Below, piece by piece: positions 24,223 to 33,084 of a stretch of 64,000 bases of DNA. How positions within the stretch are numbered: the stretch's first letter is position 1; each line of letters starts with the position of its first letter. The notes below the pieces were generated by a model. That model saw only the letters and a program-made list of their open reading frames with translations. It searched no databases and was not told where the DNA came from. The DNA comes from Paenibacillus farraposensis. Its GTDB lineage: Bacteria; Bacillota; Bacilli; Paenibacillales; Paenibacillaceae. The translations under genes were made by a program, and so were the position numbers. The stretch spans positions 922,911-986,910 of the forward strand of contig NZ_JAFFQR010000112.1 in the NCBI RefSeq assembly GCF_020736845.1. The letters are read 5' to 3'.

Positions 24223-25656
24223 TTAAGGAACCTCCACCTCATGCTCTGGCAGATTGCGATGCACCTTTCTGTCCTTCAGCAGCCACAGCTCCGGTGTATC
24301 CTGCACGCCATCAAGTCTCAGGTAGAACGTCCGCTGCGGCAAATGACGTATGCGCAGCAGTAGACGATTCCCGTCTGCCGCTGCATCCACAAGCTCCAGC
24401 GGTGTCGGTGAAGTGCTGCTCCCCGCTTCACTTAGCCGGCCAGTTGAAGCCTTTGCACCCTCCCGGCTCCAGAGACGCAGCTTATCCACAGACGGTATGG
24501 CAACCCGCTTGCTAAAAGAAACGATCACCTCATCTTCGGCGGCGCGCTCTGCCTTAAGCGGCCTGGGCGGCTCATCGTACATAAAGCCGCCCAGGTGGTA
24601 TTCATAGGCGGTCCAGGTGTCGTAGTCGCCCTCCAGGGCGGCAGTGCCAAACCGCCTTATCCACTCGCGGTCCCGAACCATATGTGCAAGGGAGCCGATA
24701 TCTGCCTGTACTCCAAGAGGCAGTCCCGGATAAGCTGCGCGTATGGACTGCGCAATGCGAGCGTAGCCGCGAATATAGTGCGGCGGCAGGCGGCGCCGCA
24801 TCCAGTCCGGCCAATGCGTCTGGAGTATATGCATATCCGGGGCCACGCATCCGATCATTGCTACTGCATCCAGACCCTGCCATTCCCGTAGCTGTCCGGC
24901 AACATCTCCGTGCCCGTTCACGGCCAGCGACCATGTCGCCACGCAGATATCCGGCCGGACATCACGCACACCGCTTGCGCCGTTCACCAACTCGCCGATC
25001 AGCCCGTTCACGGCGTCCACGCGCAGATCGACCCACTGCGCATACAGCTCCGGAACCTTCCGGTAATAATTCCGCGCATGCCTGTCGCAGAAATCCGGAA
25101 TGTCCTCACCGCTGCGCTCGCGGAAGGCGCGCTGTGCATGCGGTCCAATATCCCCGTATACTCCACTGCGCAGCCCGTTCCATTCGGGGAAATAAGGCTC
25201 CGCCACCTCGAACCCGTCGAACGGGATGTCGGTGACGAGTCGGGCAACGGCTTTCTTTTTCCACTCCACATACTCCCAGGCAAAATGGGAAAGCCGCTGA
25301 AACCCGTCGTCCGGTTCACGCAGCAGCTCCATGCGCCATTCTTCCCACTCCGGCGGCAGCTGTGACACGCCAAAAGAGCCGTTGCCCAGCACCATCGCCC
25401 ACACCGCTATGCCCCTGCGCTGAAAAGCAGCAACCAGCGCTCCATCCACTTCATTTTCACGCACGATAAAATAATGAACGATCCGGTAGCCTGCAAGCGC
25501 GATCTCATCTGCTATACTGTCCCGCGAGCGGTTGGCGTAATAGGGAAAAAGCGGATCGATCTGAATGCTGGGGCCGCTCAGCGCCCACGGTTTCATTTTT
25601 CCGGCTTGTGCTATAGGCGCTGTCGATTCTGATCGACCATTGGTGTTATAGCTCAA
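24223..25656 (-). CDS. Unknown protein, TIM-barrel glycosidase-like
   Basis: 477 residues, no signal peptide. It begins with a segment recalling catalytic barrels (SIQIDPLFPYYANRSRDSIADEIALAGYRIVHYF). Later parts include DIPFDGFEVAEPYFPEWNG, ICVATWSLAVNGHGD and DYDTWTAYEYHLGGFMYDEPP. These look like strands of an (alpha/beta)8 barrel with acidic and Trp/Tyr residues at strand ends, as in uncharacterised glycoside hydrolase-like proteins; a small C-terminal beta domain (from about 375) follows. The start is a TTG at 25656, chosen because GGAGGTG lies eight bases upstream. The function is not known. Confidence 0.6.
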   Translation of the reverse strand: MSYNTNGRSESTAPIAQAGKMKPWALSGPSIQIDPLFPYYANRSRDSIADEIALAGYRIVHYFIVRENEVDGALVAAFQRRGIAVWAMVLGNGSFGVSQLPPEWEEWRMELLREPDDGFQRLSHFAWEYVEWKKKAVARLVTDIPFDGFEVAEPYFPEWNGLRSGVYGDIGPHAQRAFRERSGEDIPDFCDRHARNYYRKVPELYAQWVDLRVDAVNGLIGELVNGASGVRDVRPDICVATWSLAVNGHGDVAGQLREWQGLDAVAMIGCVAPDMHILQTHWPDWMRRRLPPHYIRGYARIAQSIRAAYPGLPLGVQADIGSLAHMVRDREWIRRFGTAALEGDYDTWTAYEYHLGGFMYDEPPRPLKAERAAEDEVIVSFSKRVAIPSVDKLRLWSREGAKASTGRLSEAGSSTSPTPLELVDAAADGNRLLLRIRHLPQRTFYLRLDGVQDTPELWLLKDRKVHRNLPEHEVEVP

Positions 25657-25816
25657 AGTGCTTCACCTCCGTCACTCGCGTTTTCTTCGCCACAAAGTTT
25701 CCGATCTATGCTTTTAACGATATGTTTCTGCTATATGTTCCCCTGGTTCGCCCTGCTTGCCTGTTCCATACCTCTCCTTTATGATAAAAGATATCATATT
25801 CCTAAGGAGATCTCTC

Positions 25817-26029
25817 ATGCCCATTAATCGCCGATTAATTACAGATCAGGATTTCAGTGAGGCACTGGAGCACCATCTTCGTGTCCGGGTATTTCAGGAT
25901 GACCAGTTGATTGGTTCGGGCGGAACCATTGTCCGTTTTGACGATCAAATGATCGTCGTGCAATCCAGTGTCAGTGACTTGGCTTACCATCCAAGAAAGC
26001 AGTGCGAATTTTTTGAAGTAAAAAAATAG
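25817..26029 (+). CDS. Small conserved-type hypothetical protein
   Basis: 70 residues from ATG 25817 (AAGGAGA upstream). Beta-rich and soluble: FQDDQLIGSGGTIVRFDDQMIVVQ, then a short tail. It could be a small barrel or regulatory domain; no family is recognised. It diverges from the barrel-like gene. Confidence 0.65.
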   Translation: MPINRRLITDQDFSEALEHHLRVRVFQDDQLIGSGGTIVRFDDQMIVVQSSVSDLAYHPRKQCEFFEVKK

Positions 26030-26120
26030 CCACTATACGCCGGGGAACCACTTGACTTCGTTTTCCGGTGTACAACGGCTGAATTTGGATTTAAATCTCC
26101 TGCATCATAAGGTGCTTCTG

Positions 26121-26410
26121 CTATAGCTGAATTCCACGTGTTTTCAGCATAAGTTTTTTCGTAAGCACTTTCAAATTCCCGGAAGAAGACGAAATTTCCT
26201 GCATAATCGCGGTTTCCTCATGAGCGGCTGTATAGATCTTTTGCGCGCCTTCCGAAAAGGTCCCCGACATCTGCTGAATATGATGGATTTGTTCAAAGGT
26301 TTGATCTACCCGGTTGGTTTGCTCCGTTACAGTTTCCTCCATTTAACGGATGCTTTCAACAAATTCATGTACAATGGCGTTCAAACGGTTCAGCGTCTGA
26401 TCGCCAGTGG
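26121..26410 (-). pseudogene. Methyl-accepting chemotaxis protein, C-terminal remnant
   Basis: Only the end of the signalling domain remains. TLNRLNAIVHEFVESIR is followed by a TAA in place of a codon (26345-26343), then MEETVTEQTNRVDQTFEQIH and SGTFSEGAQKIYTAAHEETA, as in the last helix of the MCP hairpin. The 5' part has been cut off by the SGNH hydrolase gene, whose end overlaps. The nonsense codon inside the remnant shows further decay. Confidence 0.75.
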
Positions 26411-27052
26411 ACTTTTCTGCACGACATCTATCCATTGATCGGCTATCAGCTGGTTTCCAGCCGCTGTCGGATGAACCCCGTCATGCAGCCAATAGGAAGC
26501 GTCCGCCTTGGCAGCAGCCTCGCTCAGCATGTCTTGCAGCGGCACGAATACGGCCCCAAATTCGTCCGCAAACTGACGCACAAGACGCTGATAGCCCGTT
26601 ATTTTTTCCTGCCAAATATTCCACCGTGCTTCAGTGGCTCCCGTTTTCAAAATAAACGGCTCACACAGCACTAATCCGGTATCCGGCAGCACCTCGCGCG
26701 TCTCCTCCAGGATGTGGCGATAAGCTCGTTCAAACCGGTCCGTTACACCGGATGGCTCCTGCTCCACAATTCGCCAGGCATCGTTCACCCCGATCAGAAT
26801 ACTGATCAGGTCCGGCTTCAGACTAAACGTGTCCTCGTTCCAGCGTGCATACAAATCCGAAGCCCGATCCCCCGAAATCCCCCGGTTTACAAATTCCGGC
26901 TGTGTAGCGGTCAAACGGCTTCCCAGCGCACCTGCGATCATATACACATAGCTATGGCCCAGCCAATGGTTCGCGTCCTCGTTTCGTCCTCTTCCTCCAT
27001 CGGTTATGGAATCTCCCTGAAAAAGAATACGTACATGTCCCGTGCTCGTCAT
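26390..27052 (-). CDS. SGNH/GDSL hydrolase
   Basis: 220 residues, no signal. Block I ILFQGDSITDGGR holds the Ser nucleophile, block II NRGISGDRASDL the Gly, block III ILIGVNDAWR the Asn, and block V HDGVHPTAAGN the Asp-x-x-His pair. These four blocks define the SGNH lipase/esterase family, which cuts acetyl or acyl esters, often on carbohydrates. ATG 27052 follows GGGAGG; an earlier ATG at 27097 lacks a site. The 3' end abuts a chemotaxis-receptor remnant. Confidence 0.9.
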   Translation of the reverse strand: MTSTGHVRILFQGDSITDGGRGRNEDANHWLGHSYVYMIAGALGSRLTATQPEFVNRGISGDRASDLYARWNEDTFSLKPDLISILIGVNDAWRIVEQEPSGVTDRFERAYRHILEETREVLPDTGLVLCEPFILKTGATEARWNIWQEKITGYQRLVRQFADEFGAVFVPLQDMLSEAAAKADASYWLHDGVHPTAAGNQLIADQWIDVVQKSPLAIRR

Positions 27053-27224
27053 CTCCCGAATTCCTCCCTTCACTCTTTCCAATAATACCCTTATCATACC
27101 TCGTATTCTGCAAATTAGAAATGCGATTTCACAACATAGAAGAATTAAAGATTTGCCATATAACCTTGGTTGGCTTGTCGTAATTGTATAACTGCAAGAC
27201 AGGACTAGATTACCACAACAATAT

Positions 27225-28028
27225 CTACATGTATTGAAGCCGATGATTAATGAGATGCAGCAGCCACGCTTCCTCGCCAGGAACGCGCTCTCTTAATCTG
27301 GCAGCCGCTACAGGTAATATCCAGCGATCTATGCTATCAGCTCTGATATTGGAGCATCTGCAATATTCATTCAAGTAAGCCCTGTGTAATATGGTTCTGA
27401 ATACACGCAGCAAAAGCTTCTGCATTCTCGGTGTCCCTGGTGGATTACACGGCGAACGCAGCATTAATAAAGTTCTGGCTACATCACACATCGGGTCCCC
27501 CATGTTTGCATTTGTCCAGTCAATTGTGACCGATTGATCTTTCGTCATTAAAATATTGTCGGGATGGAAATCACCATGACAAACCCAATGACCTTCCGGT
27601 AAAGTGTTCATCAATTCACAAATCAGCTCTGTTCTCTCTCTCCCAATAATTTTCGGGAGTCATGAATGGCTTGCTCCAATTTGTCTTTTTGGCACGGAAG
27701 TGTGGTCGTTGAGCAGCGATGTGCTCCAATGAAGCCGAGCCATCTCTTTTGCATATTTCAAAAGTCGATACGGGGAACTCTGGATCAGGACAAGCATAGA
27801 TACTCTCGGAATTCGTTCGTAAAGCAGCCCATGCCGCCCCTCTTCCTGCAACATCTTATAAACACCCGGTGCTGGTACTCCGGCTTCCTTGACAGCTCTG
27901 CCGATCTCGGCTTCATATCGAACCCGTTCAGGCTGATAGCCATCGTAATAAAGCTTTAATACCTGCCGGGTTCCCCACTCATACACCTCAGCAGTCATAC
28001 CTTTTCCGATTATGGGCCCTTTTCTCAT
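27225..28028 (-). pseudogene. Phosphotransferase (APH family), frameshifted
   Basis: The N-terminal part (28028 down to about 27690) shows a kinase-like start (GKGMTAEVYEWGTRQVLKLYY, ending in EMARLHW). The C-terminal part (about 27645 to 27225) has the catalytic loop HGDFHPDNIL and the metal motif IDWTNANMGDPMCDVA. Between them the frame shifts twice, once near 27690 and again in a run of GA pairs at about 27640. Reading through both shifts gives a continuous kinase of about 265 residues. The domain is of the APH/choline kinase class. Whether the shifts are real or sequencing errors is unknown. Confidence 0.75.
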
Positions 28029-28072
28029 TTTGTTCCTCCATTTATGTTGGTTCCATCTGTCACTCTCTCACC

Positions 28073-28990
28073 TTATACCGCGCGGTACTTACACACTTCC
28101 CGAAAATTACAGCCACCGCACGCTCTGCGTGAAGGCATCGGGGTGAAAAAAGATTCCGGCTTCGGTCGATTATAGTAATCGTCATCAAGACAGGACTTCA
28201 TTTCCTCGATGTATCGCCTGACATGACGAACCACCTTGTCGATATCCTCCTGCGCAGGATGGTACACTTCATGCTTTCCGGTCATCAGATACTCCACACG
28301 CACCTCAATCTTCTCCAAGGGGAGCTGGTAATGCTCCTGCACATAGGAAGCATACAAAAATAACTGGTCGGAGAAATCACCTTCCTTGCCTGTCTTCCAA
28401 TCGACAATGACCATGTCTCCATTGCCTCTGCGGTAGAGCAAATCCATTTTGACATATACCTTCGTCTCGTGAAGCAGCATCGTATCCCACTTTTCTATTT
28501 CAACAAGTCGGGCCTCACCCTGCTGTAATTCACGCCACACCGCCGTACGGTACAGATTGTGCACCACCGCATGCTGCCGCTCCTTAATCCGGGCAATCCG
28601 CTCCGAAAGCACCTCATCCCCATAATAAATTTCAGCGAGCATAATGCGATTTTTGGGGTCCTGCAGCCATAGCTCACGGTGCAGCGATTCCTTGTAGCTG
28701 GTATTCAGCATGTTCTTCATCGCTGTCTCCAGGTGAGCTGTGCGTGGGATCGCGCCTTTTTCCATCCATCCACGAATGACCGATTCACACATTTGATGCG
28801 TAATATTCCCGAATAAAATATATAAGTTGCTCAGCTGCTTGAGCCGATATAACGTAATTTGCTCCTCACTGCCCTGTGCAGGATTCCAGCCGTTATGCGA
28901 GCCGTAATAATGGTAATAGTATTTGCGCAAGCATTCATCAAACGTTTGGGCCCTCGATTGCGAATAGGACCAGGATGGGTACATAGCCAT
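28073..28990 (-). CDS. PD-(D/E)XK family nuclease with Cys cluster
   Basis: 305 residues. The start MAMYPSWSYSQSRAQTFDECLRKYYYHYY resembles the Cas4/AddB-like and PD-(D/E)XK exonuclease domains. The active-site line is DMVIVDWKTG (Asp ... Lys) after KVYVKMDLLYRR, with the Q motif FLYASYVQEHY. The end has ACGGCNFREVCKY, three Cys that with the early Cys (DEC) could hold an iron-sulfur cluster. It may act in DNA repair or recombination. AAGGAGGG precedes ATG 28990. It has no CRISPR or helicase partner here. Confidence 0.82.
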   Translation of the reverse strand: MAMYPSWSYSQSRAQTFDECLRKYYYHYYGSHNGWNPAQGSEEQITLYRLKQLSNLYILFGNITHQMCESVIRGWMEKGAIPRTAHLETAMKNMLNTSYKESLHRELWLQDPKNRIMLAEIYYGDEVLSERIARIKERQHAVVHNLYRTAVWRELQQGEARLVEIEKWDTMLLHETKVYVKMDLLYRRGNGDMVIVDWKTGKEGDFSDQLFLYASYVQEHYQLPLEKIEVRVEYLMTGKHEVYHPAQEDIDKVVRHVRRYIEEMKSCLDDDYYNRPKPESFFTPMPSRRACGGCNFREVCKYRAV

Positions 28991-29371
28991 AAATAGCCCT
29001 CCTTCATCAAAACTTCCATGCTCTATTATAACGCAAGCCTGTGGCTGCATCGTCCAAAAAGAACAAAGACTTCAAACCGTGGGTTAAAGCCTGCAACTGT
29101 CCATCATCAACACGATTAATCGGAAAAATCGTCAAGATGACTTCAGAGAAGCCACCTCCATGTACCCTGCAAGAACGTAATTACAGGCTTCTCCACTTAG
29201 CAGCTCCCAGCGATGGTATCAAGTGTAATACTGCCTGCCAGCACCTTCCCGTGATTATACAAACGAACAGGCAAAAGAACCGGCCCCCTATTGGGCCGGT
29301 TCCTGTGTCTATACCTGGCATGTTCCATGCACCAGCAGCGCAGGCTGGAGACAGGTATACATTATATTTTT
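28991..29371. other. Intergenic, one terminator
   Basis: No gene seen. The region holds a terminator for the gene to the right (29273-29303). Confidence 0.5.
29273..29303 (-). terminator. Terminator of the stalk-domain lipoprotein gene
   Basis: On the minus strand GAACCGGCCC pairs with GGGCCGGTTC, then TTTTGCC. Confidence 0.85.
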
Positions 29372-30895
29372 TTAGTCACGTTTCAATACATATTTCCCAT
29401 CACTGTTACGAGTTACAGTGGCGCCAAGTGCCTCGGCAACCGTCTTAAAAGGAACATACAGCGTGCCATATTGATCCGCATATGGAGCTTGTCGCAACAT
29501 CAGCGTGCTTCCTTCCAGTTTAGCTTGTTTGGAGCCGCTTTTCAGCTTGAGTGTCTTGCCTGTAATATCATCCACAATTGTAACTGACTTGGAAGATGCA
29601 TCCCATTTTGTTTCAGAATTCAGTTCAGATGTCAATTCACGCAGCGGAATGAAGGCTGTGCCTTTACGATTCTCCAAAACGGTATAATCGTCTTTCGGAT
29701 CATAAGTGGTTTCTACTTTTGTAATTTTCAACTCATTTTTTAAAATATTGTAGATCGGAGAATTCACTTCAAAATTACGGAGTGTCGCTCCAGGTGTTAA
29801 TTCCGCTTGTTTATTCAGGTCGACCACGCCGCTGGAGATATCAATCTTGTCGGCAGTTACACTACCATTGATATTCCAGGCTTGAGTTTCGGTCAGAATC
29901 GAGAAGGATTTCACTGGAATACCTTCCACATCTGGCAAAGCAACCGTCAGGTTTGCCGATGATTTGCGAGCATTTCCTTTTTCATCAAAATAAATGTCGC
30001 TTTTCAGTACCGTATTCGCACTCAGAACTGTTTTAATTTCAGGAGATTGTGCGTACAAAGTGCTAACTCCTGTATCATACTGCGCAACAGCCAGATCCAG
30101 GTACTTTTTAACTTCGGTATAAGCGTCGTTGACCAGCTTTTCCTTGTTGGTATTCAGTTCAGCCGCTGCTTTATCGCTACCTTCAATATTCATGCCGGAA
30201 GCGATATTTTGGGTCAGGTCAATAGCTTGCCCGATCAGTTCTTTCAAGCCTGCCTCGTCCTTGGCCAGATTGGTCAGAAACGGTTTTACAAGCGCTACCA
30301 GCTCATCGCCACGAAGCTCAGCATGCAGATGGGTCAGTTTTACTTTGTCCTTTTCACCGTATACTTCCTCAGTTACAGACGTTGCTGAGATGGTTGAAGG
30401 GTTAGGAGCATGCTTTAGCACGAGTGCCATAGCTGTTTTCGTCAGCTCTCTTATGTCTTTGGAATATAAATTTGGATCAAATCCGGCAGGCAGACCTTTC
30501 AAACTCTCCTCCGAGTTCAAATGTATGTAATAAGGTTTTTTGGCGCCTTCCAGTTGAATAGCCAAACCTTGGTGGTCCAAAGCAAGTTCAAATGGGAAAT
30601 TATACTTATCGATGTGCAATGTACCTTTGGCGGAAGCAAGTTCCTCCGATTGCACCTTGGCTTCATCCACAGTGACCGAAACGGAATTAATCAAATCTAT
30701 GATTTTCTGATCATCTTGCTTAATTCCTTCTCTGGGAGTCAATTTAAAAGATATCTTCTCTGTTGACTGCTGGGATTTCACATCAAGTGTTCCCAATAGA
30801 TTTTTACTTACATCAAATCCTCCTACTGCCTGACAACCTGTCAAAGCTACCATTAGCAGAATAAGAGGAACGGCAATCCATTTCTTTAAGTTCAT
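29372..30895 (-). CDS. Lipoprotein with copper-amine-oxidase-N-like domain
   Basis: 507 residues. The lipobox is ALTGC (about 17-21). The long middle (about 40-385) is of unknown fold, beta and helix mixed, and may be a LolA-like or sensor domain. The C-terminal domain (about 400-507) matches the Cu_amine_oxidN1 stalk common in Paenibacillus surface proteins: GTAFIPLRELTSELN, then VTIVDD, and GTLYVPFKTVAEALGATV. It likely sits on the outer face of the membrane. The purine-rich GAAAGGGG upstream of ATG 30895 fits. Function unknown. Confidence 0.8.
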   Translation of the reverse strand: MNLKKWIAVPLILLMVALTGCQAVGGFDVSKNLLGTLDVKSQQSTEKISFKLTPREGIKQDDQKIIDLINSVSVTVDEAKVQSEELASAKGTLHIDKYNFPFELALDHQGLAIQLEGAKKPYYIHLNSEESLKGLPAGFDPNLYSKDIRELTKTAMALVLKHAPNPSTISATSVTEEVYGEKDKVKLTHLHAELRGDELVALVKPFLTNLAKDEAGLKELIGQAIDLTQNIASGMNIEGSDKAAAELNTNKEKLVNDAYTEVKKYLDLAVAQYDTGVSTLYAQSPEIKTVLSANTVLKSDIYFDEKGNARKSSANLTVALPDVEGIPVKSFSILTETQAWNINGSVTADKIDISSGVVDLNKQAELTPGATLRNFEVNSPIYNILKNELKITKVETTYDPKDDYTVLENRKGTAFIPLRELTSELNSETKWDASSKSVTIVDDITGKTLKLKSGSKQAKLEGSTLMLRQAPYADQYGTLYVPFKTVAEALGATVTRNSDGKYVLKRD

Positions 30896-30995
30896 ATTAA
30901 TCCCCTTTCAGATATTACTGTACTCTCTTCTATTATCTCAGTGTTAGTACGCATTGTAAATAACCAAACTGGAAAATAGAACTAGTTATTTAGAA

Positions 30996-32660
30996 TCAAT
31001 TTTCCGCTTGCAGCATCCGGTAAGACAGTAGTGCCATCTCCAGACAGCGACGTTTGTCCGGATCTGCCAGGCTTCCCTCGACGATTTCATTAATTTTGTC
31101 CATCCGATTATAAAGAGTTTGTCTGTGAATGTACAACATCCCGGCAGTATCGCGCTTGGAGCCATGGCATTGGAAGTAGGCATCCAGCGTATCCAGCAAC
31201 TGCATATGATGCTCGCGATCGTGCACAATCAGTCCTCCCAAATGATCCTGTACAAACTCTTGCAAAAAAGGAATACCTGGCACTGCCTTCAATAGCTGAT
31301 AGATTCCGATACTATCGTAAAACAGTCGATCCTTCATGGCCGGGACACTTCGCGCTACTTCAATGACCTGATACGCCTCTTTAAAACTGCGGTCCGTGCC
31401 CGTCATACGATACCTCATTTTACCAAAGCCTGCTTGAATACGTACCTTGTCAAGCTGTCCCTCAGCATAATTTTGAATATACTGTATGGTGTGAGCTAGC
31501 ACTTTTTTCATTTGTTCTCCTGTACGAAGCGTTAATTCCTCCTTTGCACATAGGATGTAGCACTGACTGCCCTTCATCATTAGCAGATTGTGCAGCGTCT
31601 CTTTTTTTAACAAAGAACGAAGCAGCACTAATACATCCTGATTGATGGACTCTTTGCGCACCTGGCTGACATCCTTGTCCTGATGCTCAACCTCGACTAC
31701 CCCTGCCCAAAATAAATACTGACCCTTCGACAGCAATCGCAGCCCCATCCGGGTCTGAGCCTGTTCCTCACTGGGAAGCTGGCCATTCAATATATCCTGG
31801 ATCAATTCATTCTGATTGCGTAATAATCGGTCTTCGAGAAACTGTGTCCTCAGCACCAGTGTGGCGGCCGCTTTGGCTGTGTAATCGAGCAGCAGCGACA
31901 TCTCTTCCGTCGGGGTCTCCCCGTGCAGCACCAATCCTACAGCGGAAAACACCTGACCAAAGCATACAACAGGCTGAAACAAGACGGCAGTGGATTCGTT
32001 CAGATGAAACAGCAGGTGATCCTCGCGATCAGCAGTCATGCTGCTTGCCACCTCATTGGCATAAAGATCTGCAATACGGTCCGCCAAATCCGGCTGGACG
32101 GAGGGTACGAACCGATTGGTGTCTATGGAAGACATGTAGATGACCTGCCGGGCGGTATAGTTCTGAAGTACTCGCAAAAGAGCGTTCATATCGGTGCTGC
32201 GCAGCGTTTCCTGCTGAAGCTGACGCGAAAAACGCTCCAAATCTTTTAGCAGCTCCATATGCCGATTAATAAGAAGGGAATGAATATCTTGTGTGATTTC
32301 AACAAATCGCACGGGCTGTTCAAATACGATGACCGGAAAATGATGCCGTTCCGCCAGCTCCAGAATTTCCGGCGGGATTTCGTGAATGCTTGTGCCTAGT
32401 TCCACACACAATCCCGCGGCTTCTGAACGGATCAGTTGCTCCATATACTCGGCGCGTTCCTCTTCCTTGCGGGTCAGCCACAGTCCAGTCGTCAAAATGA
32501 GGTCATGGCGGCTTACAAATGGAGAAACATTTGTAATTTCGAGCACATGGACCCAACCAACCCGATGGTTCATGCCATGCGCCCCCGCCGCCAACTTGGC
32601 TCGCCGGAAAACAGGACGTTCCAGCACATCCGCAATGGTAAATGTTTTTTTACCGTTCAT
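30996..32660 (-). CDS. adeR: PucR-family regulator, AdeR-like
   Basis: 554 residues. The N-terminal PucR domain (about 5-130: TIADVLERPVFRRAKLAAG, DLILTTGLWLTR) is followed by a GGDEF-like middle and a C-terminal HTH_30 (about 495-550: KRDTAGMLYIHRQTLYNRM). In B. subtilis the PucR-type activator AdeR is the neighbour and activator of ald. The divergent ald gene here makes that the best match. Start chosen at the second ATG (32660), eight bases after AAGGAG; the first ATG is too close to that site. It probably activates ald, with long direct repeats between them as likely binding sites. Confidence 0.85.
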   Translation of the reverse strand: MNGKKTFTIADVLERPVFRRAKLAAGAHGMNHRVGWVHVLEITNVSPFVSRHDLILTTGLWLTRKEEERAEYMEQLIRSEAAGLCVELGTSIHEIPPEILELAERHHFPVIVFEQPVRFVEITQDIHSLLINRHMELLKDLERFSRQLQQETLRSTDMNALLRVLQNYTARQVIYMSSIDTNRFVPSVQPDLADRIADLYANEVASSMTADREDHLLFHLNESTAVLFQPVVCFGQVFSAVGLVLHGETPTEEMSLLLDYTAKAAATLVLRTQFLEDRLLRNQNELIQDILNGQLPSEEQAQTRMGLRLLSKGQYLFWAGVVEVEHQDKDVSQVRKESINQDVLVLLRSLLKKETLHNLLMMKGSQCYILCAKEELTLRTGEQMKKVLAHTIQYIQNYAEGQLDKVRIQAGFGKMRYRMTGTDRSFKEAYQVIEVARSVPAMKDRLFYDSIGIYQLLKAVPGIPFLQEFVQDHLGGLIVHDREHHMQLLDTLDAYFQCHGSKRDTAGMLYIHRQTLYNRMDKINEIVEGSLADPDKRRCLEMALLSYRMLQAEN

Positions 32661-32865
32661 CGGCATTCTCCTTATGTCTATGTATTCATGTCATTTTATA
32701 TGACATATATTCAACAAAAAGTCGAGCCCTCAAGTCAGATTATCCGTCAAAATGTATGATGCCAAGGAGCTTATCCCTCTGTAAACTGTAACTAATCTAA
32801 CCGGATTGCCTTTGTCGGCTTGAGTCCAATTAACTAATCGGCAGTCTGCGCAAAAATGATAGTGC

Positions 32866-32880
32866 AATTTTCACAAAAAT
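32866..32880. promoter_or_regulatory. Possible CodY box
   Basis: AATTTTCACAAAAAT matches AATTTTCWGAAAATT at 13 of 15 positions. CodY control of ald would be sensible, since it responds to amino acid state. The score is moderate and the AT-rich setting makes chance matches likely. Confidence 0.3.
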
Positions 32881-32928
32881 TAAACAAACACTAACAACAG
32901 CAATAACACTAATAACACTAATAACACA

Positions 32929-33058
32929 ACAACAGCAACACGCAGCTTAGCTGCCCTAAAAAATAATTATTTGTCGTTGGATAACGCATTAACAACACTA
33001 ACAAACAGTAACACAGCAGCTTATCTGCCCTAAAAATAATTATTTGCCGTTGGATAAC
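32929..33058. repeat. Two long direct repeats upstream of ald
   Basis: Copy 1 at 32943-32985 and copy 2 at 33017-33058 share about 42 bases (CAGCTTA.CTGCCCTAAAA, AATAATTATTTG, CGTTGGATAAC) with few changes. Similarity reaches some bases further left in both (AACAG.AACAC). Their starts are 74 bases apart, close to seven helical turns, so they face the same side of the DNA. Each contains the palindrome AAATAATTATTT. They end 26 bases before the ald ATG and probably are regulator sites. Confidence 0.7.
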
Positions 33059-33084
33059 AATTATTTTAAGGAGAGGTGAACGAA

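Larger units (their letters stand above)
32661..33084. other. adeR-ald intergenic region
   Basis: The 424-base gap holds no gene. Its right half (about 32880-33060) is very A/C-rich with CAACA/AATAAC microsatellite-like runs and two long direct repeats; its left part has a CodY-like box. It must hold both divergent promoters. Confidence 0.5.

Noticed and set aside
32890-33058. CRISPR-like array before ald
   Set aside because: There are only two repeats, which differ from each other, and the spacer is simple sequence; no cas genes are near. The PD-(D/E)XK gene at 28073 is not evidence of Cas4.
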